Assembly (NCBI GenBank): GCA_040753915.1
Contig: JBFMDN010000033.1
Coordinates: 1-61,637, forward strand
Reading direction: 5' to 3'
Length of the DNA: 61,637 nucleotides
Source of the DNA: JBFMDN01 sp040753915
GTDB lineage: Bacteria; Desulfobacterota; Desulfomonilia; Desulfomonilales; Desulfomonilaceae
Shown here: positions 17,888-26,758 of the stretch, piece after piece
Position numbering within the stretch: position 1 is the first letter of the stretch
Layout of the letters: every line of letters begins with the position of its first letter
The notes under the pieces: model-generated
Seen by the model: only the letters and a program-made list of their open reading frames with translations
Databases searched by the model: none
What the model was told of the DNA's origin: nothing
Made by a program: the position numbers and the translations under genes

Positions 17888-18128
17888 TCCGAGACGAGTG
17901 CCCACACGGTACCTTCCGGGACACTCCGGAGCGAGCCGCAGGGGGTGAAAGGCTCGGGATGTCGATTGCTGCAGCCGGTGGCGAGATACCGTTCGCTTTC
18001 GAGCTAAGAGCGTCAATGGGCGGACACTGCGGAAATTTGTTTGGCCTTTAAGGAGAAACGAATTTGTGATAGAGTCGTCGACTATACGATCGCAATAGTG
18101 TATTCCTGTTTGTGAGGGCTTCCAAGTC

Positions 18129-19343
18129 ATGAAGGCCGTCGAAGAAAATCCATATTCGATTTCGCGAGCGGATGTGGTAGTCGGTATCCCGTCCTACAAC
18201 GAAGCTGCGTCCATCGCGTTCCCCACACAAGAAGCGGACAAGGGCCTGTCAAAGTACTTCTCAGATTATTCATGTGTGCTCATCAACTGTGACAACAATT
18301 CACCTGATAATACACGCGAAAAATTCATGAATACCCCCACGTCGAATCCGAAAATTTACATTTCGACACCCGAGGGGATAACGGGAAAAGGAAACAATCT
18401 CAGGAACCTTTTCGCAAAGGCGGTAGAGCTCGAGGCCCAGGCCATTATCGTGGTGGACGCGGACCTCAGAAGCATAACCCCGGACTGGATCAGGAGCCTT
18501 GGCCAGCCACTTTTCGAGGATTTCTCGTTTGTGTCTCCCCTGTACGTCCGTCACAAGTATGATGGGACTATTACCAATAACATAGCCTATCCGCTCACCC
18601 GAGCTCTGTACGGGCGCCGCGTCCGACAACTTATTGGCGGAGATTTCGGATTCTCGGGAGAATTGGCTCGAATTTATCTGGAATCCGATTTGTGGACCCA
18701 GGAAGTGGGGCATTATGGGATCGATATCTGGATGGCTTCCCTGGCGATGATCAATCATGCTCAAGTCATTCAATCGGCCATGGGGAGGCCCAAGATTCAC
18801 ACCCCGAGAGCCCCCTTGCTGGGTTCGGAGGTTGTGTTCTCCAACATCGTGGGGACTATATTTCACCTTATGTGCCACCACGATTCCTTCTGGCGAGATG
18901 TCAAGTGGAGCCGCCCCACTGCAGTCTTCGGATTCGGGCTGGGGGACCTGGAAATTCCTCCCGAAGTTGTAGTGGACGTTCAGGGGCTGGGCAAGAACTT
19001 TGTTGAAGGAATTGGTGCCAATCGCGACATCTATCGGCAGTGTCTCAGCGAAGAGACATTCTCCAAACTCCAGGAAGCCTGCGAAGTTTCCCTCGACGCA
19101 TTTGAGTTCCCACCGGTTCTCTGGGCGAAAGTCCTGTATGATTTTGCATATGCGTACAAGAAAGAATTTGTCTCGCGTGATATCTTGTTGAAATCTCTCA
19201 TACCGCTGTACCACGGCAGAACGCTCTCTTTTGTGCTGGAAACGGAAGCAATGAATACTCAACAGGTTGAGGAGCTTATTGAGGATCAATGCCTGCAATT
19301 TGAAAAAAGCAAGAGATACTTGCTTGAGAAATGGTTCGCATAG
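18129..19343 (+). CDS. GT-A glycosyltransferase, possibly glucosylglycerate synthase-like
   Basis: A family-2-type nucleotide-sugar glycosyltransferase of 404 residues with no membrane span. It shows VVVGIPSYNEAASI near the N-terminus, LINCDNNSPDNTR, the Mg2+-binding VVDADLRSITPDW (DAD near residue 116), YVRHKYDGTITNNIAYP, IGGDFGFSGELA and HYGIDIWMA. This set resembles glucosylglycerate/mannosylglycerate synthases that make compatible solutes; the subfamily is my inference, the fold is secure. It is followed by a B12 radical-SAM gene 120 bp downstream. No phosphatase partner is adjacent. Confidence 0.7.
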   Translation: MKAVEENPYSISRADVVVGIPSYNEAASIAFPTQEADKGLSKYFSDYSCVLINCDNNSPDNTREKFMNTPTSNPKIYISTPEGITGKGNNLRNLFAKAVELEAQAIIVVDADLRSITPDWIRSLGQPLFEDFSFVSPLYVRHKYDGTITNNIAYPLTRALYGRRVRQLIGGDFGFSGELARIYLESDLWTQEVGHYGIDIWMASLAMINHAQVIQSAMGRPKIHTPRAPLLGSEVVFSNIVGTIFHLMCHHDSFWRDVKWSRPTAVFGFGLGDLEIPPEVVVDVQGLGKNFVEGIGANRDIYRQCLSEETFSKLQEACEVSLDAFEFPPVLWAKVLYDFAYAYKKEFVSRDILLKSLIPLYHGRTLSFVLETEAMNTQQVEELIEDQCLQFEKSKRYLLEKWFA

Positions 19344-19463
19344 GAGTCAGGCTCAGAGACATGTTGTCCTGCAGCGGGCGTATCATTGCGGGAAACTGCT
19401 AGTGTTCGGTGGTGTCCTGGACAAGCGGTGCTCCGGAATCAGGCAAGAATTTGAGGATTCATA

Positions 19464-21056
19464 ATGAACGTACTACTCATCAATCCGAGATCTCCGGAGA
19501 CTTTCTGGTCCTTTTACAGGGTCGCTAAGCTTTTGAAAAAGAAGGCACTGGTTCCACCCCTCGGTTTGCTCACCGTGGCCGGCCTCCTTCCGCGAGAATG
19601 GAATCTACGCTTGGTCGACATGGAGATTAGGGAAATCAACGAATCTGATTGGGATGGCGCAGAGTTGGTCATCCTGTCTGGCATGTTTACCCAGCAGTCG
19701 GAGATTGTGCGGTGTATTGAGCAGGCGAAAATGCGCGGGAAGAAAGTCGCTGTGGGAGGACCGTGGGTATTCCACTGCCCAGAAAAGGCCTTGGCCGCTG
19801 GTGCCGATTTTGTGATCAGAGGAGAAGGAGAGATCGCTGTCCCCCTCCTGATTGAAGCCCTGAAGAACGGCAAGAGCGGGGTTATCATTACGGCTGAAGG
19901 GCGGGCCGACCTGGCCGCCTCCCCTCCCCCGCGGTACGATCTGCTGGAGATGGATCTGTACCTCAACATGTCGCTCCAATTCTCCCGAGGCTGCCCGTTC
20001 CACTGTGAGTTCTGCGACATCACGTACATGTTTGGACGGACTGTTCGAACCAAAACGCCTCGAGAGATCTTGAACGAATTGCAGGTTCTCTACGATCTCG
20101 GCTGGCGAAGAGGAGTATTCTTCGTTGACGACAACCTGATTGGCCATCAATTGAAGGCCAAAACCATGCTCAAGGAATTGATAGCGTGGCAGGAGGAAAG
20201 GGGCCATCCCTTTGACCTCTTCACTCAGGCGTCCGTGAACTTAGCGGCGGATGACGAGTTACTGAATCTCATGGTCAGAGCAGGATTCTTTAAGGTCTTC
20301 CTCGGAATTGAAAGTACGGATCGGGAATCTCTCGAGGTAGCCAGAAAACACCAGAATACGAAGCTCGACCTCGCTGCAGCGTGTGAAAAGATTAACAGGG
20401 CGGGTATGACGATCATTGCCGGGTGCATAATCGGTTTTGACAATGAGAAACCCGGCGCAGACCAGCGTCTTATCGATTTTGCCCGTCGCACGCAGATCCC
20501 GGAGATGTTCGTTACCCTCTTGCAGGCCGGGCCCGGCACTGACCTTTGGACACGACTCGAAAAAGAAGGCCGTCTTATCCAGCATGAGTTCAGCGATGAT
20601 TCGGGTAGTCAGACAGGGCTCTTGAATTTTGTCCCCACTCGACCCATTGAGGAGATTGTCGATGAATTCATTCGGGTGTACGATGTATTATTCGATCCGG
20701 AGGTCTACCTCGAGCGGTCTTTCGAGCACGTGGCGAGGATGAGGCCTTTGCCGTACAAGAAGCGATTCGCTCTACCTCACGCTGTTGAGGTCCGGGCCGT
20801 CGCTATTGCCCTTTTCAAACATGGCATCTTGTCTCGGTACAGGAGAAAATTCTGGAAGCTCTTCCACCGGGCTCTGTTCACGTTTCCCGATCGGATCCAT
20901 CACTTCTTCTCCTACTGTATAATGTCCGAACATTTCTCCCAGTACCGGGTCACCATAAAGGAAGGACTCCGAGCGCAGATAGCACGGCGAGCCGAGGAAA
21001 TTCGGGCAGCTCAAGACCCCTCACATGCCTCCGAGAAGGTCTTGACGGCTCGATGA
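19464..21056 (+). CDS. B12-binding radical-SAM protein with DUF4070-type C-terminus
   Basis: Residues 1-150 are a cobalamin-binding Rossmann domain (VLLINPRSPETFWSFYR, PPLGLLTVAGLLP, VGGPWVFHCPE). The radical-SAM core follows with the cluster motif CPFHCEFC near residue 176 and FFVDDNLIGH, then a C-terminal DUF4070-like region. The combination is that of the HpnP/HpnR-like class B methylases that methylate unactivated carbons (for example hopanoids), but many relatives have unknown substrates and no hopanoid genes are visible here. It lies between a glycosyltransferase and a histidine kinase. Confidence 0.8.
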   Translation: MNVLLINPRSPETFWSFYRVAKLLKKKALVPPLGLLTVAGLLPREWNLRLVDMEIREINESDWDGAELVILSGMFTQQSEIVRCIEQAKMRGKKVAVGGPWVFHCPEKALAAGADFVIRGEGEIAVPLLIEALKNGKSGVIITAEGRADLAASPPPRYDLLEMDLYLNMSLQFSRGCPFHCEFCDITYMFGRTVRTKTPREILNELQVLYDLGWRRGVFFVDDNLIGHQLKAKTMLKELIAWQEERGHPFDLFTQASVNLAADDELLNLMVRAGFFKVFLGIESTDRESLEVARKHQNTKLDLAAACEKINRAGMTIIAGCIIGFDNEKPGADQRLIDFARRTQIPEMFVTLLQAGPGTDLWTRLEKEGRLIQHEFSDDSGSQTGLLNFVPTRPIEEIVDEFIRVYDVLFDPEVYLERSFEHVARMRPLPYKKRFALPHAVEVRAVAIALFKHGILSRYRRKFWKLFHRALFTFPDRIHHFFSYCIMSEHFSQYRVTIKEGLRAQIARRAEEIRAAQDPSHASEKVLTAR

Positions 21057-21268
21057 TCCGGTTCCGTCCCCTCCAAAGCCGCAAAGTATGTCAACCGAGA
21101 GGGCATGGACTTCCATGACTGGTCTCGGATAGTCGGTGATCTCTTGGGAACTGCCGCGAGCATGGTGGAAACGTGGTTGAATCCTCCCATGCATTGTTCG
21201 AACCTTAGATCCAAAAGCTCATCTAACCACCAGTCGTCGGTCCCACGACGCGAGGACTGAGGAATATC

Positions 21269-23500
21269 TTGGCAATGGCCGGGAAGACAGATGAAAAGGG
21301 GCTCCGAAAGGTAGACCGGTCCGCGCTACCGAAATTCGCCTCTCAGAAAGGGAGAGGATGGATTGACGTGGCCGGGACGAGAATGTGCCTTTTCGACATA
21401 CCAGGTGGCTGGCTTAGCATTTCTCGGTCAATGACTCTCTTCGCCGGAGAGGACACCTCCAAGAGAGTGCTGTTTGAAGCCGGATTGGGGGAGACCTTTT
21501 CCACAACAGCGCTGGCAGCCGGGATTCTCAGCATGACTGCCGAAGGCTTCAGGGATGCCGTGGACACCTATTCCGAGGCGGGTTTCGGTGACTTTTCGGT
21601 CCGGGAGTTACGATTCTCAGACGGATATGCACGAATATCCTGCGGGGACGCTTTTGAGGCATGGGCTTTGCTTTGCAGTGGGAAGATCGCTGATTCGACC
21701 GTGTGCTATTATTCTACAGGGGTCCTGCTCTCCTTCATGAAGCACATCTCTGGCAGATCGGACCTGGTAGCCACGGAAACGAAGTGCATGGCAAGGGGAG
21801 ATGATGAATGCCATTTCGTTATAGGTACAGCAGACCGGCTCAGACAACAGGGAATCATGTTGCATGAGTGGGGAGTAACTATCAAGGAAAAAGCAGAATT
21901 CCTCGAGAACCTGTTGGAAGAAAAGAAAAGGGTGGAGAGTGAGCTCAGGCGAAAGAATGTGGAATTGGCTTCGCTCAATAAGATTTCCGCTACGGTGAGT
22001 CAATCTCTCGATTTGAATGAGATTTCGAATCTCGCCGTCAGAGAGCTTCGTAAGATCGTCGGAGACAAGGCTGTTGTCATCTACCTCATCGATCCCAGAG
22101 GCGAGGAACTGACAGCGGCCGCTGAGGAAGGGTTCTCCCGCGAATTCCTCGAAAGCGTCAAACGGCTGAGCTTCGGGGAGGGATTGACAGGAAATGTTGC
22201 CCGAGCGCGATCCCCTATGGCCTACGATGATTATGCGCAATATCCCCAGGCAATGGAGGTTGCTGTACAAAGAGAGAAGATCAAGTCACTTCTGTCCGTG
22301 CCCCTCATGTCCAAGAATTCCATAGTGGGGGTTCTCAATATCGCGAGCAGGACATCGTACCATTTTACGGACGAAGAGATAGGCCTTATGAGCCATATAG
22401 GCAACCAGTTAGGTGTGGCCATAGAGAACGCTCGGCTGCACGAAGAGATCACAGAATCGGAAAGAAAGTACAAGACCCTGGTCGAGGATATCAATGATGG
22501 GTATTTCGTGTGCCAGGGCGGCCAGGTAGTCTTTGCGAACAATGCATTTCTTTCTATGCATGGGTATTCCAGAGACGAGGCTCTTGGTAAGGATCTGACA
22601 CTCTTCATATCTCCCGATTCTGTCGCATCTGTGCAAGAAGCAATATCAGACAAGATTTCCCACAAAGAGAGCTCCGACCATTTGGAATTCCTGCGCAAGC
22701 ACAAAGACGGGAGAGATCTCCCAACTGAGTTGAAAATAGATGTGTCCGAATTCGACGGGAAGCTCGCCATTATTGGCATGTTCAGAGACATCAGCGAGCG
22801 CAAGAGACTTGAACAGCGAGTTCTGCAGCATGAGAGGCTGGCGTCCATAGGGCAGTTGGCCTCAACAATTGCTCACGAAATCCGGAACCCCCTTTCCGCC
22901 ATCAAGATCAACATCCAGATTCTCTCGAAGACCCTTTCGTTACAGGGGTTCGACAAGGAACGGCTTGAAATTGCTGAAACAGAAATCAAGCGCCTGGATC
23001 GATTCGTCCAGGACCTACTTCATTTCGCAAGGCCCGTGAAGATGAGAACGGCTCTCAACTCTGTCTGGGACATACTCGAAGAATGTCTGGCACTATTGGC
23101 TGACAGGCTGAGCGAGAAAAAAATCAAGGTGATCCGGCATAAGCCGCAACATTTGCAGCCGATCCGTGTGGATTTTGAGAAGATGGAGGAGGTGTTCCTC
23201 AACATACTGCTTAACTCTCTCGATGCCATGCAGCGAGGAGGAGAAATTGATGTTTCCGCGGGCGAGGACCAAAACCTTAATGGCCCTATGACATGGGTGG
23301 AAATCAGGGACAATGGCATCGGTATACCGGCAGCGCACGTGCCCATGATTTTCGAGCCTTTCTTTAGCACGAAAACCGAGGGAGTCGGTCTGGGGCTCTC
23401 AAACGTCAAGAAAATTGTCGAAGCTCATTGTGGCTCTGTCGAGGTGGACAGCCGGGTCAATGGCGGAACGTCCTTCAAGATTCTTCTACCCGCGAGGTAA
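21269..23500 (+). CDS. V4R-GAF-PAS sensor histidine kinase
   Basis: A soluble 743-residue kinase. Residues about 20-200 are a V4R/XylR_N-like sensory domain (FSDGYARISCGDAFEAWAL, CMARGDDECHFVIG), the type used by XylR/DmpR to bind aromatic effectors. A coiled coil follows, then GAF (about 245-385), PAS (about 395-515), HisKA with phosphoacceptor ASTIAHEIRNP (His near 535), and HATPase with N-box FLNILLNSLDAM near 640 and GVGLGLSNVKKI. The start is TTG 21269 or ATG 21275; GAGGA at 21259-21263 fits either. It ends nine bases before its NtrC-type partner, a clear two-component operon. The sensory domain suggests a small hydrophobic ligand. Confidence 0.85.
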   Translation: MAMAGKTDEKGLRKVDRSALPKFASQKGRGWIDVAGTRMCLFDIPGGWLSISRSMTLFAGEDTSKRVLFEAGLGETFSTTALAAGILSMTAEGFRDAVDTYSEAGFGDFSVRELRFSDGYARISCGDAFEAWALLCSGKIADSTVCYYSTGVLLSFMKHISGRSDLVATETKCMARGDDECHFVIGTADRLRQQGIMLHEWGVTIKEKAEFLENLLEEKKRVESELRRKNVELASLNKISATVSQSLDLNEISNLAVRELRKIVGDKAVVIYLIDPRGEELTAAAEEGFSREFLESVKRLSFGEGLTGNVARARSPMAYDDYAQYPQAMEVAVQREKIKSLLSVPLMSKNSIVGVLNIASRTSYHFTDEEIGLMSHIGNQLGVAIENARLHEEITESERKYKTLVEDINDGYFVCQGGQVVFANNAFLSMHGYSRDEALGKDLTLFISPDSVASVQEAISDKISHKESSDHLEFLRKHKDGRDLPTELKIDVSEFDGKLAIIGMFRDISERKRLEQRVLQHERLASIGQLASTIAHEIRNPLSAIKINIQILSKTLSLQGFDKERLEIAETEIKRLDRFVQDLLHFARPVKMRTALNSVWDILEECLALLADRLSEKKIKVIRHKPQHLQPIRVDFEKMEEVFLNILLNSLDAMQRGGEIDVSAGEDQNLNGPMTWVEIRDNGIGIPAAHVPMIFEPFFSTKTEGVGLGLSNVKKIVEAHCGSVEVDSRVNGGTSFKILLPAR

Positions 23501-23509
23501 AACGTCACG

Positions 23510-24847
23510 TTGAAGATCGTTATAGTTGATGATGAAAGGTCCATTCGACGCTCCCTTGAAATGTTTCTGGCAAAGAAAGGGTATGGCGTACTGACGGCCG
23601 AGAACGGCGAGAGTGGACTCCTCATTATAGACCGGGAACAACCCGACATCGTGATTCTGGACATTCGTCTGCCCGGGATGAGCGGCTTGGAGGTCTTGCG
23701 CTCTGTTCGGGGTCGGCATCCAACCATCAGCGTTATCATGATGACAGCGTTTCACGACATGGACACGACCATTGAGGCCATGAAGCTTGGTGCCTACGAA
23801 TATATACATAAGCCAATCGATATTGACGAGCTGGAAATCGCCATCGAAAAGGTGGCCAGGAACATCAAGCTCAGTGGCCGGCTGGACGACTTAATCACCG
23901 AGATCTCCCGTGATTACAAAGTTCACAATATAGTAGGCACGACCCCCGCTATGCAAGAGATCTTCAAGCTTATCGGTCTGGTTTCCGAGAATAGGGCCAC
24001 AGTCTTGATTCAAGGTGAAAGCGGCACAGGTAAAGAATTAATAGCAAAGACTATACATTATAACAGCGCATACGCAAAAGAGCCTTTTGTGCCCGTCAAT
24101 TGCTCCGTGCTCGTCGAGAGTCTTTTCGCAAGCGAGCTGTTCGGCCATGAAAAAGGAGCATTCACCGGCGCAGCCTATCAGAAACGCGGGAAAATTGAGC
24201 TAGCCCAAAACGGCACGATTTTTTTTGATGAAATCGGAGACATCTCCCCTACTGTTCAAGTGAAATTGCTGAGGTTTCTCCAGGAAAGGGAGTTCGAGCG
24301 TGTAGGTGGAGAAGAACGACTACGCTCATGCGCGCGCATCATAGCTGCCACAAACAGAAATCTTTCTAAGCTCGTTCTGGATAAAAGTTTCAGAGAAGAT
24401 CTCTATTTTAGGCTCAAGGTAGTAGAAATCAACGTTCCTCCGTTGAGGAGCCGGAAATCGGATATTCCCCTGCTGGTCGATCATTTGTTGAACAAAATCA
24501 ACCTCGATCTCCATAAGAACGTGACCAAGATCCCCTGGGACACCATGGATCGCTTGATGAGCTATGACTGGCCCGGAAATGTGCGAGAATTGGAAAACGT
24601 ACTGACAAGGGCGGTTGTCCTCTCCAAAGGTGACATACTGTCACTTGACTCCTTTGCGGATTTGCTGCCTTATGACTGCCCCTGTGCTCCGCCTTCCGCG
24701 GTCAAGACTCTCGATGAAGTGGTGAGGGACCATGTCCTTGCGACCCTCAGAAATACCAACTGGCACAGAGGGAAGGCATGCGAGCTGCTTGGGATTTCAA
24801 GACCTACCTTGAGGGACATGATCAAGAAATATAACCTTCTGTGGTAG
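23510..24847 (+). CDS. NtrC-family sigma-54-dependent response regulator
   Basis: The receiver domain (residues 1-120) has VDDE and phosphoacceptor VILDIRLPG near residue 51. The AAA+ domain (about 145-375) shows GESGTGKE, the sigma-54-contacting GAFTGA loop, Walker B GTIFFDEIGD, and arginine-finger regions. A Fis-type helix-turn-helix closes the protein (GKACELLGISRPTLRDMIKKY). It starts at TTG 23510 just after the kinase gene. It should activate sigma-54 promoters in response to the V4R kinase. The nearest good candidate is the site at 26077-26092, ahead of the catabolic gene cluster. Confidence 0.92.
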   Translation: MKIVIVDDERSIRRSLEMFLAKKGYGVLTAENGESGLLIIDREQPDIVILDIRLPGMSGLEVLRSVRGRHPTISVIMMTAFHDMDTTIEAMKLGAYEYIHKPIDIDELEIAIEKVARNIKLSGRLDDLITEISRDYKVHNIVGTTPAMQEIFKLIGLVSENRATVLIQGESGTGKELIAKTIHYNSAYAKEPFVPVNCSVLVESLFASELFGHEKGAFTGAAYQKRGKIELAQNGTIFFDEIGDISPTVQVKLLRFLQEREFERVGGEERLRSCARIIAATNRNLSKLVLDKSFREDLYFRLKVVEINVPPLRSRKSDIPLLVDHLLNKINLDLHKNVTKIPWDTMDRLMSYDWPGNVRELENVLTRAVVLSKGDILSLDSFADLLPYDCPCAPPSAVKTLDEVVRDHVLATLRNTNWHRGKACELLGISRPTLRDMIKKYNLLW

Positions 24848-24862
24848 CCCCGAGGAAGGATC

Positions 24863-24954
24863 ATAGTGGAGCACATTAACAAGTACGCTGACCTTAACGG
24901 CCGTGCCGATGAACACCCCTGACGATACGGTAACCTGCCACACCGCTCCACTAT
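24863..24954. repeat. IR-bounded short repeat, copy B
   Basis: ATAGTGGAGC at the left end and GCTCCACTAT at the right are perfect 10-bp inverted repeats 92 bp apart, directly after the response-regulator gene. The outer sequences match the copies at 17331 and 33756. Confidence 0.55.
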
Positions 24955-25108
24955 TTGCGGCCATAACCGGGAACAATAGGTATGAGCTCGGGGCTGCGCT
25001 AGACATGACTCATTTTCGACAGAGCCCCATTCTTGATAACCAGGTAACCACTTGTAATTACTAGCTGCAGGTAACACCCGCATGCCTGTCTGTGACCTCA
25101 CCACGACG

Positions 25109-25456
25109 TGCAAGAGCCTCTGGCGGGCGGAGCGTACCTTCCGGGAACAGAAGACCACGCTGGAAGTGAGGCCCATTTACCATCGCCGCGACCACACCTC
25201 CATCGGCCACATCGTAGCCAGTTTCCTCGCCCTGCGCCTGGAAGTGGATCTGCAGCGGCGTTTGGACGAGAAAGGGATCTCTGTATCCTGGCCGAATCTC
25301 ATGCGCGATATCGGCCGCGTCCATTCGGTGCTCATAGAACCGGAAGAGACTCGCTACCGGCTCCGCACCACCATGCAAGGCGCAAGCATCCACGCATTCC
25401 ACGCTGCGGGAGTACGACCGCCTGCCTCCATCACAACTCCGTCTCCCGAATCCTGA
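25109..25456 (+). pseudogene. Transposase C-terminal remnant (IS1634/IS4-like)
   Basis: Only the last part of a DDE transposase remains: KSLWRAERTFREQKTTLEV followed by RPIYHRRDHTSIGHIVASF and ALRLEVDLQRRLDE, the C-terminal helical part after the catalytic Glu in IS1634/IS4-type enzymes. The N-terminal two thirds and both ends of the element are missing, and I could not find terminal repeats. It marks an old insertion between the regulator pair and the catabolic cluster. Confidence 0.65.
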
Positions 25457-25671
25457 TCCCCTCAAGGGTGCGGCGCGTTTGCGTGGCAAATCTACCCAGC
25501 CTGGGGAACCGGCTACAGAAAATCAGTTGGTTATGGCGCTGGTCGCAGCTTTACCATGAAAAGGCGCGGCACCCTCCCCTCAAGATCCAAAAGCGATACT
25601 CACTGTAGTGCCAAGAAACACGCGCGGTTAATGTATGATATTTATATCTCTAGCTTTATTTTTTCGAGCTG

Positions 25672-25877
25672 TCGAAGGTGAGTCAAAAGGCAGAAACAAC
25701 AAGGAGGTGGTAGCTAGGAACCTTCTCTGTTTCTGGGCGGCAAGAGAATTAGGGCTCTCACTCACGGAATTGGCCCGCGAACTGAAAATGACCGTGGCCG
25801 GCATTGGCTATGCCGTACGTACAGGAGAGACGATCGCCCGAGAGAATCACTACAGACTGTTCAAGGAGGTTTCTTAG
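25672..25877 (+). pseudogene. RAYT (REP-associated transposase) C-terminal remnant
   Basis: The frame encodes ARNLLCFWAARELGLSLTEL and then ARELKMTVAGIGYAVRTGE, matching the C-terminal DnaA-like helical tail of REP-associated tyrosine transposases. The catalytic HUH domain is gone. Together with the broken copy at 42979 and the intact copy at 48017, this is the third trace of the family in the window. Confidence 0.6.
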
Positions 25878-26323
25878 TTTTTTAAGAACGTCCCCTTTTT
25901 CTCTTTCGCCTTTGTTGAATCGCCTCACGGCCTTAGCGCCCCAATTGAAACATACCTTCACCAGCGAGATTCCCAGTTTGAAAAGATCTTTCAAGCCCTC
26001 TTCCTGAAAAAAGCGCCCTCGATCGTTAATTCCCCGAGAAATCGAATAAATTAGCCCGATAAGTTTTCTCTGGCTCTGGCATGGTCCTTGCCCATGTGCT
26101 CCGCAACTTCAAGGCGCGTCCTTTGCTACCACATGAAGTCGCGTTGGTAGGAAAGAGAGAAGCCTCATCTTAGTGAAAGTACCCAGCATTTTCTTGACAA
26201 TGTCTCCTGATCCGTGAGTGTCGCGTATGTTTTCACCGCACGAATGCGTTTGAGATTTACAGAAGTTGCCGAAAGATTGAGTCAACGGATTCCGTGCGCG
26301 ATTAAACCAGGAGGGCGATCGTT
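25878..26323. other. Gene-free upstream region of the catabolic cluster
   Basis: No gene seen on either strand. It contains a strong sigma-54-type site (26077-26092) and an isolated TTGACA (26194-26199) without a matching -10. The 230-bp leader between the sigma-54 site and the 26324 start leaves room for activator-binding sites or a structured leader. Confidence 0.4.
26077..26092 (+). promoter_or_regulatory. Sigma-54 promoter, TGGCAT-N5-TTGCC
   Basis: The sequence TGGCATGGTCCTTGCC keeps GG and GC in correct 10-base spacing and matches all but the last base of the -24/-12 consensus. It points toward the OYE-hyuAB-ligase-dehydrogenase cluster and lies 1.2 kb downstream of an NtrC-type activator gene, its likely controller. 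Confidence 0.6.
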
Positions 26324-26726
26324 ATGGCCGCAAGACAAGAGTTTCCGAAACTGATAGAGCCCGGAAAGATCGCGAATATGACGCTGAAGAACCGGATTGC
26401 TTCGGCTCCAATGATCACTGGATACGCCACTCGCGACGGGACAGTCACCGAAAGGATGCTCCGATTTTATTCCGAGAAAGCCCCCGGCGGAATGGGGCTA
26501 ATTATTGTGGAGTATTCCTACATAGACCAGGAAGCAAGCAAGTCGGCTCATTCTCAACTAGGTGTTTACGACGATGAATGTATCATCGGCCTGGCTCAGT
26601 TGGCGGAGTTTGTGCGAATCAATCGTCGGAAACGGGATACAAGTCATCCCGATAGGTGACTGCGTCAAGCCGCGCGGCATCCACGAAGCCATTTATGAAA
26701 GTCATCTCGCGGCCCGATCCATTTGA
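26324..26726 (+). pseudogene. Internally deleted old-yellow-enzyme (NADH:flavin oxidoreductase) gene
   Basis: The first about 100 codons are a normal OYE/enoate-reductase N-terminus (FPKLIEPGKIANMTLKNRI, SAPMITGYATRDG, RFYSEKAPGGMGLIIVE). Near 26622 the sequence jumps, in another frame, to the extreme C-terminus of the same family: NGIQVIPIGDCVKPRGIHEA, then IYESHLAARSI and a stop at 26724. About 500 codons, including the catalytic core, the iron-sulfur cluster and most of the FAD/NAD domain, are missing. A ribosome site (AGGAGG) precedes ATG 26324, so a short peptide may still be made and couple translation into hyuA, but no reductase can be. Confidence 0.8.
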
Positions 26727-26758
26727 CAAGTAGGCAAAGGTTACAAGGAGCGTGGAAA

